Shown here one piece after another: positions 1-12,396 of a DNA stretch of 64,000 nucleotides. The notes under the pieces are model-generated. The model was not told the origin of the DNA, did not search any database, and saw only the letters and a program-made list of their open reading frames with translations. The position numbers were made by a program, and so were the translations under genes. The stretch is from Halictus rubicundus (lineage: Eukaryota > Arthropoda > Insecta > Hymenoptera > Halictidae), in assembly GCF_050948215.1 (NCBI RefSeq), contig NW_027489038.1:1-64000 (forward strand). Reading direction: 5' to 3'. Position 1 is the stretch's first letter. Each line of letters starts with the position of its first letter.

Positions 1-689
1 GCAGACCGAATACTGTAATTCTTTTTCTAAATATATCCATTCAATCTTTTTCTGTTACACATCTTCACGCGTCTCTTTCTATTCAAACCAATCCTTTAAC
101 ATGGATACCGCTTGACTGATATCAAGGGGGATTCCCCAGTAGTGGGGACGAAAATGTTGACAGTCATGGTACTGATCTTTGCGACAGTTATGGAGATAAT
201 AATCTGCATTGTAACAATGAAGTCGGGTCCATAACTATTCAAAGGGTATAGCCGGATAAGATGGTAAAAAATGCCCTTAGACTGAATGGGCCACTGATAG
301 GGCGTCAAGAAATAGTGCGTTCGCATAAAGAATCCTGACAATTGCGAAGCAACGGGGAAAGACACGCCGAATAATTTCAATCAACCTGCGGGAACCACGT
401 CACGGTAAATGCGAAATTCGTAATGCGTCGCATATGACTCAGAAATCGTGATCGAGACGGATCGACACGCAATTTCAATCCCCTGCTAATATTTTTGCAT
501 TCCTGAAATTGGAATCTGTGCTAATGTGTACGACTCCATTTCAAGGAAACTGTTCGTACCACAGAAAAATTGTCAAGACGTTCTGTTTTTTCAGTGAACA
601 ATTTAGCTACTCAACAAAGTTTTTCAAAATAAACCAACCACTCTTTCTTAAACTTCTGAAATTGTGATCTGTGGTCGAACGGAGGACAT

Positions 690-1090
690 TACTCGAAGTA
701 AATAGTGGAAACAATTCATTCTACACGAAAATTGTACAGATAAATATTGTTCAATGTTCAATTTAACCCTTTGAGTGTTCTCAAATATCGATTTGTTTAA
801 ATAGTTCGTGCATTAATACTAAAACTAGATGCCGTGTAAAAACGACGGATTAAATGATTTTTAATCTACGATCGCTGACGAGACTGTGCAAACGCATTCA
901 CGGAATAATGGTACTAGAATAATGATGCAAAATAAAACACTTGAGTTGCACAAGAACGTGCTGGGAAAACAAGGAATTTATTTATCCGAGGAAGTACCTC
1001 GGAACGATCAAGTAAGAAGAAATACGACCCAGATTTTCTCTGTCTAGAAATTTTCCAATGAGAAATGAAAATTTCGTGTTCATGACAAAT
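690..1090 (+). repeat. Left arm of a long inverted repeat
   Basis: Words such as GTAAATAGTGGAAACAATTC, GCAAACGCATTCACGGAA and GGAATTTATTTATCC recur in inverted order and orientation in 6805-7285. The arms are diverged, with some gaps. Confidence 0.75.
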
Positions 1091-2564
1091 ATTTACCAAA
1101 TGCAGTTGTTAAATATTCAAGACAGGCCCGAGTAAAGAAAAATAATAAAAAGTAACACTGAGATTTTTCTCTACGAAAAAAAAATAAAAAAAAAATAATT
1201 GCAATTTTTTCAAAAAATTTGTGTTACTTCAGGACATTAATTCTTCTGATATCTTAAAAACATTAAGGTCGTTTAATCCAATTTTTAAAAAGTAGTCTTT
1301 TTAGAAGTGTCCGAATATTACGGTGACAGATTGTATGTCTTTGGTCGTTACAGTTTTATACATTACACGACGCTGTAATACTGGTACAACACTATCATCG
1401 AATAGGGAGTGGAAACGGAATCACCAGGTAGCAGTGCAACGCACGTATGCATCTTTCGCCCCAACAGATTTCATTAAGTTCTCGAACTCCTCCGATCGAA
1501 TCGTTTGCATCCCGGCTGAATGGAAAACGATACCGCTCGAGAATGTGGCTGAAAAAACGCAGTATGCACAGTTTGTTACGAGGGAGCCTTAGGTATGTGT
1601 CGACCGTGGCCACATTCTTTGCAGGAAAAATCTGACCTAAAGGATACACAAAACGAAGAAATTGAATATATTGACGTGGAGGTGTTCTTTTAACTAAAAT
1701 CTTCCTAGAAGCACCTTTTTGCACTCAAGCCAGTACTTCTCGTGATATTTTTACCGTTTTCCATATAGTGTACAAAATATACTATTCTAAAAATATTTTC
1801 AGTTGTTCAGGGTAATTGTTTAAGGACTCTTCTATTTCATAATGCACCTCTAAGCATTCCTCGAGCCCGACTCGTTGATAAATCAAGTTGTGGCAGAACT
1901 TGTACCGTTCGCCCTTTGTCCCCCACTCACACTCTGCGTCTTTTCTGCGTCGATTATTGAGGAACAGCAACAGGTGCGTCTAGGCAGCTCTGCTCTAAAG
2001 CCAGATCAAAATATTATTGCAATAAACGATTCATTTTATTTCAAATCGTTTGCATACTTCGAGAATAAAGCATTTTTTATTATTTCGATAAATCCACGTT
2101 CGCGAAAGCTCAGAGCATTTGATTTGAACAATAAAGCAATTCACTCATTGAACCTTCACTTCTCTTTCAAAATACTATTTTATTTAAACTGTGTAATAAC
2201 GATCGTGTTACGAATGTTGAAAATAATATTGCTTTATTTGCTATCCATTTGTTTTATTTGATTTTCCGTCAATGAATTCACAGAGACGTTCGCTGAAATT
2301 GTCGCGCGTGTGAGGCAATCAGGATTTCATTTGTGCAAAAAGAAAAATCAAATTAATTTTGCACACCTAGTCATTCGATATTATAATGCATCGTACGATT
2401 CAGAGAGAAATTCTTCACGCTTCTGTAACCGTATGTTTCTCACATTTCGTAAGAAGACGTCTTCCGTTTAACAAATTGTAACAGATTAAAAGATGTTGCT
2501 AAAACGAACGTCAATATCGAGCGCGTTAATTAAGTATTCTTTCCATCGCATTGTTGTCTCACCA
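1091..2564. other. No gene recognised
   Basis: AT-rich sequence with short overlapping frames on both strands and an A/T-rich patch near 1180. A block near 1140-1310 weakly resembles 23460-23590 and 34620-34770. Confidence 0.5.
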
Positions 2565-2735
2565 CCCAGATAGCACACAGACGTCTTAAAGACGTCTTGA
2601 AAGTCCTACGAACGTCTCCCGAACGTCTCTAGAACGTCTCTAGAACGTCTTTGTTACAAAACTGTACGACTGTAAGACGTCTTTTAGACATCTTTTAGAC
2701 GTCTTAGAGATGTTCATAAATGTTAATTAAAATAA
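2565..2735. repeat. AGACGTCT-rich repeat, copy 1
   Basis: It starts CCCAGATAGCACACAGACGT and packs many copies of the palindrome AGACGTCT or its half GAACGTCT, then TTTGTTACAAAACTGTA and CATAAATGTTAATTAAAAT. Confidence 0.85.
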
Positions 2736-2834
2736 AATAAATTTTAATGAATAAAGCAATATTTTATTGTTATTGTTAGTATTTATTATAACATTCAAAG
2801 TAGACATTAAAATTAAAATTAAAATTAAACATTT

Positions 2835-3379
2835 TTACGTCCCGCGGTCGATCGCGCGAATCACGAGGTCGCGGACAGGACGCCAATAATAATAGTTCAG
2901 CTTTTGAGTCCACACGGCGAGTATAACCGTGTCTGCCTCGGGACACGAGACTTTCGGACCCGCGTAATATTTGGCCGACACTCGGCGGACCAAACCCCTT
3001 CGGCTGACTCTCACCGGGCTAGTCTCCTTCGGACGATGCTCGCTGGTCGTGTTGCTCAAGCTCGGTCTTGCGGACGCTGGTCGTCCCGTGGAAGAGGCTC
3101 CTCTGGGTGCTCGGCGGGCTGAGACTGGGCCCTCTCTCGGCTACGGTCGACAGGAGCCAGCGTGATCCGGGCGGGCGGCCTCCAGGGGATCTGCTCTCGT
3201 TGACCGGTCACGACGCGCACTTTCCCGGAAAAATTAGTTAGGCGGGCGATCGTCAGGGCCCCTTCCGCGCCCAGCAACCGCACGAACTGGTCCTGACCTG
3301 CCGCTGCTAGGCCGTACTCACGGGCGAGCTTCCGCAGCTGATATTTCCAGCCAGCTCGACGAGGCATGTGATTTCTCAA
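2835..3379 (-). pseudogene. GC-rich orphan reading frame in two overlapping pieces
   Basis: The minus strand carries a 107-codon frame (3056-3379, MPRRAGWKYQLRKLAREYGL then FVRLLGAEGALTIARLTNFS) that stops inside a second frame running to 2835 (PKETSPVRVSRRGL, WTQKLNYYYWRP). The two overlap by a few bases at 3056-3059, which suggests one ancestral frame broken by a shift. The composition is very different from the AT-rich surroundings. I do not recognise the protein; a transposon origin is possible because an AT hexamer array and an AGACGTCT repeat lie just downstream on the minus strand. Confidence 0.3.
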
Positions 3380-3423
3380 TAGAACAATGTACGCGAACTA
3401 AAACAACTACGAAATCAATGGAA

Positions 3424-3575
3424 AAATCTGGTTCTCGAAGGCGTACCGGGCCACTGGTGGGCTACGAGGGTACGGATAAGAACACAGATTCAGTTCAATA
3501 AACAATCTGTTTTCTCGGAGGGTGTACCGAGCCACTGATAGGCTGCAGACGTACGGAAGAGAACACAGATTTAAT
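3424..3575. repeat. Two-unit minisatellite, about 75 bp per unit
   Basis: Each unit contains CAGATT or AAATCTG, GGCGTACCG or GGTGTACCG, GCCACTG, GGCT and AACACAGATT in order. It abuts the GC-rich frame pair at 2835-3379. Confidence 0.65.
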
Positions 3576-4207
3576 ACGGATATCGGAAATGACAATTGGC
3601 GAAATCAGATACGACGTATGGTGGGGATTTGATTAAATCGAGACGTGGTTAATATAATGATTATTTAATATAACGAAACTGTGTATATATACACCTTGCA
3701 CTTATGGTTTAATTATAGTACGCGAAAGAAATTGCAAAGCTTGAAATAAGACGTGGAATGGGAAGGCGGAAGAGCTTCAAGAGACGTCGTCTTGCGGTGG
3801 AGTTCAGGACAGAACGAACTAATCAATTAATTATGGGCCACACTCGGCTCCTTCGGTTCGGAGCGGGTCAGTGGAGCGGGGGTGAGTCTGGGCATGAATG
3901 AATGGTGGAGTAGGAGGCATTAACGCTCGGAGTGGGGATCGCTGGACGCGATGACGTACTATCGATCGTCGTCGCGCGGTTTAGGGTGAGGTGTTTAGCG
4001 GGAAGGTGCGTGTGATGGTAAGGTGGATTGGTAACTCAACTATCGGATTGTTCTTATGTTCTATCGTGTTTGTGTTACAATGGTTGTGTACTTAGCGGCT
4101 ATGAGTATAGAACAATATAATACAAAACAATATGATGACTTAAAACTACGCACACGTCGCGTGACGTCACAATTACTTTTTTAAAAACATGATTTCTGGG
4201 AAATAAC

Positions 4208-4431
4208 TGTTGGGGTCACGCGCATGCCCAGCCGAGCGCGGCCGAACGTGCACGAGCTGGCGCGGCGGGAAAAACAAGTTCGCATCTCGTGAAGATGTTT
4301 GTCTTGTGTTTGCTATCGATCGTTTACCTTTCGTGTTATGCTATGGAGTGCATATCGTTATGAATAAATGTAGTTTACACTACGCGTACCAAGTGTCTCC
4401 CCGAATACCCCGGAACATCTCAACCTCAACA
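4208..4431 (+). mobile_element. Short solo LTR, copia-like
   Basis: A 224-bp segment begins TGTTGGGGTCACG and ends CCTCAACA, flanked by ATAAC on both sides (4203-4207, 4432-4436). It contains AATAAA near 4361. TGTTG/CAACA ends, small size and a 5-bp duplication are typical of Ty1/copia LTRs, though BEL elements also make 5-bp duplications. Confidence 0.82.
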
Positions 4432-5643
4432 ATAACATCAATCATTCTCAACCAAGTAATTTATTAAAGGGTTCGAAGGATATTTTTCCAGAATACAAAA
4501 TTCCGTGCGATTCCCGCACTCGGTTGAAAACTAAACGATCATCAAATATTGTGTCCGCTATAAATGAGCATCTATTAAACTTGTAACAAACTGAAATAGG
4601 TATATTTCTTGAAATCAAAGAAACTTTAACAATTCGATTAATTTTCAATATCGATAGTGTTCCAGTTTCAAAAAATTCGAACAAGCAATTTAGGGCAATT
4701 TTATGCAAACTCGTATTAAACAGTTATATCGTGTCTCTGTTATAATTAGGTATAAGGATATGGCAGTGGATGTGAATGTACAACAACGTAGTCTTACTTT
4801 TAAGTATGTTTATAGGAGGAAGGTCCTAGAGCGACTGATCAGGTCAACGCGTGTGCGCTGTTCAGACGCGTGTCAGTATTATGTTTATAATTGTATAGAT
4901 GTCGTTAGACAGGTATTACATTGATTTCTACCTTATCGATAGCTTACAGTTACAAGTATATATGTGTATATATAAACACCTCCTCTTAACTGTAAGTTCT
5001 TGTGATTATTGCAGAGGAAACACTTGTTTACTTTTTTCTTCTTTTAACAACAATACTTATCCTAAACTATACTTATATAAACAACAGTTATATCGTACAT
5101 ACTAGATTATTTTTACATTGTTCGAATTTTACATTACTTAGCTGTTTTGTTAGTAAGTCTGCAAGTTGCTTGTTAGTAGGACAATATTCTAGCGTATTCA
5201 GTACATCATTAATTTCATTGTGTTCTGTCCTAATTATTGCTCTTGAGGTTTTACTTTCGTTAATTGGCTCCTCTTCAGTTTCGCTGGTATTTTTGAATAT
5301 TACGTCTCTTACAATTATTAAGTAATTTTGAAACTTAAGAACCTTAAGAAACTTTGCCTTTCAAAGGCACACAAACTTTTTTTATCGTTTGTTCTTTAAT
5401 ATAGAATGCATTTCACACTGTAATGAAAATGTAAAAAACGTAATAGAATGGAAAAATAAACTTCATTTCGTTCGAGGGTGCACGTTGTCTGCCCTGCATC
5501 GGTGAGCTTATGATAATCCGTTCATCAGTACAGTGAATCGGGGGTGTACATACATTCACACATCGTCGAGCATTTTATTTAGCCGACATCGCATTATCCC
5601 CACTACCCCGGGGTATATCCCGTGAGGGGCCGAAGCTGGAGAG

Positions 5644-5670
5644 CCACCGCCGTCGCCGCCGCCGCCGTCG
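5644..5670. repeat. GCC trinucleotide run
   Basis: Imperfect CCGCCGTCG repeats in a small GC-rich patch. Confidence 0.8.
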
Positions 5671-5699
5671 TATATCGGTGTAAAACCAGGATACCACTA

Positions 5700-5860
5700 C
5701 TAATCCAATAACAAAACTTCTTTATTTTTCATTATTTTTTACGAAACTTTTATCAACATATTCGTCACATTTTTCTGATTAAAATGAAACCAAATATGAT
5801 ATATTTCCGATGATGTTTACGTGTGTAATGAACGATTAAAGTTTCGCGTAGAAAACAAGG
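5700..5860 (+). repeat. Interspersed repeat, copy with inverted partner at 6090
   Basis: The stretch with AAAATGAAACCAAATATGAT and GTGTAATGAACGATTAAAGT returns inverted at 6090-6195. A diverged direct copy lies at 5960-6060 and another at 30720-30920, which also shares the following GGGTCGAAGCGT-type words. Probably an old non-autonomous element. Confidence 0.65.
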
Positions 5861-6089
5861 GCAACGTATGGGAAAGAAAGAGAGACGCGGAGAGTCGAAG
5901 CGTTCGGGAAAAATGAAAGACTGACGTGAGCTCAGGCCTTTAAATCAAAATTTAAACTTTTTATTATTAATTATTTATTTACGAGACTTTCACTAATATA
6001 TTTGCTAAATTTTGTTTACTAAAATGATACAAAACGCGATACAATTCGGATCATTTTACACTAATTTTCCGTTAATATAATTGTAATGG

Positions 6090-6195
6090 GAAGTAACTTT
6101 CATCGTTCATTACACAAGTAAATATCATTGAAATTATATCATATTTGGTATCATTTTAGTCAGAAAAATTCCACAAATATTTGTATGAAAGGAGA
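6090..6195 (-). repeat. Inverted partner of the 5700 repeat
   Basis: On the minus strand it reads AAAATGATACCAAATATGAT, then TTACTTGTGTAATGAACGAT, close to 5775-5850. Confidence 0.65.
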
Positions 6196-6804
6196 AGGAT
6201 ATTTTCGCAGTCTTCTTGTCTCTAGCGCTTAGTGGTCATTGGTTTTTTTATGACTGGTAGACGGATATGACTCTTAGGGGTCCAGCGTGCCCTGTGTATT
6301 TCAAATGCGACGCTCGGCGAGAACCTCCGATTTCGTATAATAGTCAGTCGCCACAATCGCGCAACTGGCTTATGACGAGAATTCACTGTATAGTGCGTAC
6401 AGGGTGCATATATAATTCATGCACAGTGCACGCTAATGAAAGGACATTTTCCACTTGGATGCACGCACTGCGCTGTGACGTATTTCATTTTGTTGGCTAA
6501 TGAAACTTTCGACTGTTCTATTAACACGTGTTCGAACACCATTTTATCTCTGTTCCTCTTCCCTTTTCCCTTTTTCGAATTTGCTAATATATTATGATTT
6601 TATTTCTCGTTAACACTTTGAGTAACACATCGGTCACATGCTAGTGACATAATATTTTTTTATATAAGACGGTTGATCGGGGCGGCTTCGGTCATCACCT
6701 GCGAAATTTTAAAGTGCATCGCCTGAAACGTTAGCTTTTATTGTCGATATTATTGCATTTTATTTTGACGGAGAAAACGAGACTGGACGGGCATGGCTTT
6801 CGAG

Positions 6805-7285
6805 AGGCTTTCAAGAGAATGCAATGAAATTTTGATTTCTTGCTGGAAAATGTCTACAGAGAGAAAATCGTTTTATTTCCGTCTACACCATGTAGGTGCT
6901 GAGTAGGATAAATAAATTCCGTGTTTTAACAGCAGGGTCTTGTGCAGCTCAATTGTTTTGTTTTGTATCATTATTCAATACCAGGCGTGGGATGAGTAGC
7001 TAGTATACCTTCAAGTATTTTGTTTCGGTGAACGTACCAGAAATGTATTGAAATATATTTCTTGAATGATCTTCCGTGAATGCGTTTGCACACTATCTCG
7101 CCACTCGTAGATTAAATAATACTGAATCCGTTATTTTGACGCGGCCTCTAGTTTTAGTGTTACTATACGTACTTTTTAAACAAATCGATATGTGGGAATT
7201 TTTAAGAGGTTGAATTGACCATTAAAAAATGTTTTTCTCGACAATTTTCGTGTAGAATGAATTGTTTCCACTATTTACTTGAAAC
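6805..7285 (-). repeat. Right arm of the long inverted repeat
   Basis: On the minus strand it reads AGTAAATAGTGGAAACAATT, CTACACGAAAATTGT, ATATCGATTTGTTTAAA and GTGCAAACGCATTCACGG in the same order as 690-1090. About 5.7 kb of non-coding sequence separates the arms. No transposase is seen between them. Confidence 0.75.
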
Positions 7286-7557
7286 GAAGTCAAGACGTTG
7301 ACCTGTCTGGTCACAAGGTGTTGCAGCGTGGTGCCCGTGGTTTGCTTGCCACGTTCGGTTTTTCTCTGCTTCCTGTCGTTTCATCTTTTTTCTTCGGATA
7401 TACTTTCCGATCCGATTTCTTCTTCATCCGATCGTATACATCTAAATTAGCTTTTAATTGTTCGATTGTATCTGCCTGATACAGTATCATTTTATTGTGT
7501 TTATATTAAATTCTTGTTTTATTGAACACTTTGTTAGTCCGTTACCCGTCTCAATCC

Positions 7558-7558
7558 T

Positions 7559-7612
<54 letters not shown>
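7558..7612. repeat. (CA)n(TA)n microsatellite
   Basis: A short CA run is followed by over twenty TA dinucleotides. Confidence 0.97.
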
Positions 7613-9199
7613 ATAACAACAATTCTATTTCTTATTAGAGAGTGGGCGAATTTTCATCTGCGGATTTTCAACGTGCGAAGGTTTAAAAATTTGCGAGTAC
7701 TATAATTAGCATTGGTTGCGAGAAGTGCGAGTAAATTCGAAATTTATATCGCCTGTTCACAATTTAAATGGAGATAATACACGATACTAGAGATCATAAA
7801 CGCGTAAAAATTTATTTTATGTGGGGAAATTATAAATTATTGTATGCGGGGAATGAAGGAATAAATAATAATTGCTATCTCTGTTTGCAACGAAAGTGAA
7901 AACAAGACATTTCAGATAATTGCAATGCAGGAAAAGTGAGATTTAAGGTGCACATATTACATTATTGTACGAAAGTACACTTCACAGGTGTACGTAGGTA
8001 GACTATGTTAAAATCAACTAATTAGTTTTTAGTACCTCGTTCATTTCAGTGTGTAGTAATGCATGTATTCGGAGATCCGTTGCAGAACCGTTCTTTAGAA
8101 TATATGTACTTGTAATCCACAACTATATAAACAGGAAAATTTTGATATAAACTAAAGATTTAACCCAAAAAGTATGTAAAATTAATTTATTAATGTTTTA
8201 GACAATACATCAATTTCAGAAAGATCACATCATTATACTTGTCATTCACATAATTATCAATTCAATGAATAGCCCATTGCAATATTTTTGTAGGTCGAGT
8301 ATGTTCAAGAATATTTCGATTTTATCGATTGTCGTTGCACACGTCACTATATATTAATGTTTTCACGTAAATGAACCGAGAGCAATATTATAATAATGAA
8401 TATATGATGACATGTAGTAGTGACACGCACACACACACATATAAATTAATATTGTTAAATTACTTAACAGAAAAATAGTGGAATGTTCGACTTCAATGTC
8501 AATCATCCCAAAATTTGACAATTATTGCAGCTTACTGCGAAAATCAATATACAAGAAGAAAATGCATCTACACATGTTATTGATGTCTAACACAAGAAAA
8601 TAAAATAGCTAATTATTACCTAAACCTCAACATTTGATCCTGAAGTTTTCACATATACAATGTTTTCTCGATATATGTCCACAACACGGGTCTAGCAAAG
8701 GGTCTAGGGACATCTATCGGCCAGGAGATACTATTCTTTGATCCACGCGATGCCTCGGCGACCGAGGTCTTTCGAGCTATATCGATTTCATCGTTCTACC
8801 TCGTTTCTATCGAATGTTCTTTGATTTTGAATCCGATTTCGTCCAAATTGACCTCTGTGCCTCGCGGTAATTAGCACCGCGTCACGCTGCTACATGCGCC
8901 ACCTTCTTTAGCTACTAATAAAACAATAAACGACACATAACCCAGTGGTATTGTTTGAAATACTATACACGTTTATACTAAATGCTTATATTTCGATAAA
9001 ACAAGCCAGAATTCCTTCCTACGCACGCCAGGTGCAAGACTATCTTCCATTATGCATAATTATTGTTAAATGGCAAAAAAAAGAAAATCCTGAAACATGT
9101 ATCCCCTATTTTGTATCAAAGATAACACCCGTTTCATCAAAATCGGATTTTCGCATCTGAATATGTTCCCTTGTTAGACGAGAAAAAGAATTGAATGTC
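7613..9199. other. No gene recognised
   Basis: AT-rich, without splice-linked open frames or repeats that I could match elsewhere in the window. Confidence 0.5.
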
Positions 9200-9511
9200 C
9201 GTATCCTGAATCGCGCGCATGCGCAAAAGGGAGGCAAGCTTGCCTGTCATGAGAAACTTGTGGAGAGAGGAGGTGCGTGGTGAGCACCCACGCAGGGTGC
9301 CAGTCGTGTTCGGGTAGCGTCGCGATGCCTCTGATCGGCATTCCCGCGTAGACGCAAAGTCGTGGTGCCCGGCGTCGTCGAGCAGTGAACCGTAATTCGT
9401 TCCGAGTCTCGTCACATCAAGAGGACCTCGGGAAGAAGAGGGAGCCTTCCCTGGAGACCTTACCGGGAGCCTTTTCGACACCTTTGGGGACCTTTTTCTC
9501 GGTGCCAACAG
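9200..9511 (+). other. Candidate non-coding first exon with strong splice donor
   Basis: A GC-rich, CpG-containing block in AT-rich surroundings ends with CCAACAG followed by GTGAGCCG, a near-consensus donor. Inside there is only a short frame starting near 9326 that stops after eight codons. It could be a 5' UTR exon of the plus-strand GPCR, whose TM2 exon lies 15 kb downstream, but nothing links them except strand and order. The left edge is a guess. Confidence 0.3.
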
Positions 9512-11080
9512 GTGAGCCGACTCCGTTTGCGAAAAACGCCGGATCCGCTCACGGAACCGTTCCGCGACCGCCGATTTTCTGCCAGTTTCCGCAAACAATC
9601 CGATCCCCATTCGTCGTGAAAACGAGTTTTCTCGGTTGTACGGCAGGCTGTATGGTCGTCGGCACGGATTTCGTCGCGCGGTTCCACGGTCAGTGTCAGT
9701 TTCACGATTGTATGTAATATTGCAACGAAAAATTTATTAAATTCTGCTGACTATCTATTATTCCAGATAAAAGATTGACAGTGTCAACTTTACAATAATG
9801 TTGCAATGAAAGAGTTAGTTAATTATTCTTGTTAATAGATGAAATCGAACTGTGCAAGTTGATAAAATTTATAAAACAATATAAGTTTACGTCAATCAAT
9901 TTTCACACCTAGTGAAATATGTTTGTTAAATAGTATTTTCGTTCCGAGCACATGATAGGAGATTACTTTGTCGTTTGTCTGCGGGCAAGTTCGACACGGA
10001 TGATTCGATTCGAGGAATGCTGGAAGATTTTAATGGAACAACCGTCATTGTTTCTGGCGTTAAGTTTGCGGTTGAATGGTAATATCTTCGTACAGCGTGA
10101 AACAATTGGGGGATCTCATTTCTGAATATCCCTGGGAAACGGAACACGTGCACGGCTGCTCTGCATATTTGCTTTCTCTGCCAATAGAGAAATAGCTCTG
10201 CTTTGATATTTGACAGCGGCGAATAATTGTTCAACAGTGTCGGCAAGTTCGACCGGTTCCCGACGAAACTTGTGGAACTTGCGTAGGCGTGGACGCAATA
10301 GATAATTCTGCTTGTCGGACTTGTGAAGGGTTGTTTCAAATTTCAACGAACCGAACTGTGCCACTAAAAACGATCGACTCAGTTATTAACTAACAGAGGT
10401 GACAAATCTTTGAATTTCATTTCTTTGAATTTTGTAATTATTTTTGTGTGTCTGCAATATTTGATATCCTTAGAAAAATGTTTGGATTTTTTAATTATTT
10501 TTGTCGATTTGTGGACAATTAGTCAGAAATAAACGAATAACTCAATTAAAAACCAGCGGAGATGGGTGGAGAAAATTTTGGATTTCGTAATTATTTTTGT
10601 CCATTTGTGCTGCAAAATTATATCCTCACACAAATAGTAAAAAGTAAACGAATAACTCGATTAGAAATCAGCCAAGGTCGGTGGAAAAATTTTTGGATTT
10701 CATTTTCTTGGATTTTATAAATATTTTTTACCATTCGTACTGACGTTTGTTATTCTTGGACGATTTCAATATAAAGCTGTTACAAATTCGCAAAATTGGT
10801 AATTTCCCGCGAGACTTTCGTTTTCCTCATCGTTCGCCATTTACTTCTTCACACAGCAGGTGATTGCATTCAGATTCTCGCGAAGAAAAAACTGCCAGCC
10901 AGCGTCGCTAACTAATTAGTTTTAATTCCACTTACCGCGAGTGCTTCCTTCGACTTTTACTTTCCTAAAATGTTTTCACTGCGTGATTCAATTTTTCTGC
11001 TGCTTTTCCGAAATAAATATCAATTTTGAACATCGTTATTAAGCGATTGAAAATTAAACCGGATTTGAATTACTTGCATG
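9512..11080. other. No gene recognised
   Basis: The first 200 bp stay GC-rich, then AT-rich. Near 10400-10750 a loose 130-bp direct repetition (GGATTT, TTATTTTTGT, CATTTGTGCTG, TAAACGAATAACTC) occurs two or three times. Confidence 0.45.
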
Positions 11081-11084
11081 GAGC

Positions 11085-12392
11085 TGTTACGTATGGAGAC
11101 GTTTCTCCACGTTCATTTCGATTAGAAGTTCTAATCTCTTTTCTGAGAACGAAAAGCGTCCCAACAGGCCCCTTGTCTAATGATTGTACTCCGGCTGGAC
11201 GCAGCTGGCACGAAGCATGATTCAGTAACAGCACCGTACGATTTCCTAATATGGAAATCTTCAAAACATCCCCTTCTGGAATGTTTTGTCAAGATAGTCT
11301 TTGATAGGAAACATCCTGGCTAACCCTTCGTTTTACCCCTATAAACAAAAGATCCAGCTGCAAACCTTAAACTCACTAGAAACGACAAATACGAGTATGC
11401 GACCGTAAAATAAAACAGATACATTCCCCTCTCATTTTTAGGGTATATAAACCCATGCATTTTCATCCTCTTTGGTTAGTCGAGAAGCGGTTCAGTCAAG
11501 ATTCAGACGCGGTTCAGTACTCGTGCAGTCACGTCGCGTCAAGTCTAGTGAGATCGGGTTAAAGTCCCTTTCGAATCAACTCGTAACCTTATAGATTCCG
11601 TCAGTTCGGTATATATTCTATTTGGCATTCAACAATCGCTATCTAACCCCGCATTGCCAGTGCGTCAACACCGTGCATCATTAGGTAACAATTTCTCTAA
11701 TTGTACACTTACTACATCCACTCGCGACACAAACAATTACACTTGTAACTATTCCAAATCAGAATATATTTGTCTTGTTTGTTAACTCGCGTAATCTACA
11801 ACCTTTAATTATTGCCTGATATCCTAATCTAATAATTGAACGTTCCCACATGATACAATCTTACCGCTCGGATTGTATCCATTAAATTATATATAAGTTA
11901 CGAGGCTTACTAATCTTAGATTCAATTCAACGAAGATTTCTCCAACCTAGTGGCTCCCCGGTTTCGCATTGGGTGCGTCCACGAAAATTATACCATCCTA
12001 GCGGAACCCTGATTTCGCATTGGGTTCTTCCGTATCCTAGCAGCTCCCTGGTCTCGCATCAGGTGCGTCTGTGAGTTATCCACCTTCCTTTGAATCGGGT
12101 TCGCCGCGTGTCTCTCCTAGTGACTCCCCGATTCCGCATTGGGTGCGTTCACGAAGTTTCATCCTCCTAGTAGCTCCTCGGTTTCGCATCGGGTGCGTCT
12201 GCGTACTTAACTCCAACCTCCCAGAGGTTCCCTGATTTCGCATCAGGTGCGTCCTCGACGTCAACTATCCTAGCGGCTCCCCGATCTCGCATTGGGTGCG
12301 TCCGCGTACTTAACTAACAAATTGAAACCATATTCCTGGGGTAACAACCCCTCGCCGGCCTCTCGCGTTGCTCGCAGCCCTGGCTCGTAACA
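11085..12392 (+). mobile_element. Solo LTR, family B copy 1
   Basis: The segment begins TGTTACGTATGG and ends GGCTCGTAACA, giving a short inverted terminus TGTTAC/GTAACA. The 4 bp GAGC flank both ends (11081-11084 and 12393-12396). A TATATAA box lies near 11444. No gag, pol or second LTR is attached, so this is a solo LTR left by recombination, about 1.3 kb long. It contains the hairpin minisatellite described separately. The 4-bp duplication fits a gypsy-like integrase; the family is not named. Confidence 0.88.
11945..12318 (+). repeat. Minisatellite of hairpin-forming units inside LTR B copy 1
   Basis: Seven units of roughly 40-80 bp each open with CCTAG-like bases followed by a short stem-loop and GTGCGTC. 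Stems vary but remain paired: CCTGAT with ATCAGG, CCCGAT with ATTGGG, CTCGGT with ATCGGG. The loop is TTCGC, CTCGC or TCCGC. Confidence 0.85.
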
Positions 12393-12396
12393 GAGC

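Larger units (their letters stand above)
3600..6800. other. Intergenic, repeats only
   Basis: Apart from the copia-like LTR at 4208-4431, the GCC run and the 5700/6090 repeats nothing coding is seen. Frames near 4900-5325 are AT-rich and hydrophobic by composition. Confidence 0.5.

Noticed and set aside
4899..5325. Hydrophobic frames resembling membrane proteins
   Set aside because: AT-rich composition yields Leu, Phe and Tyr; no conserved motif and no splice support.
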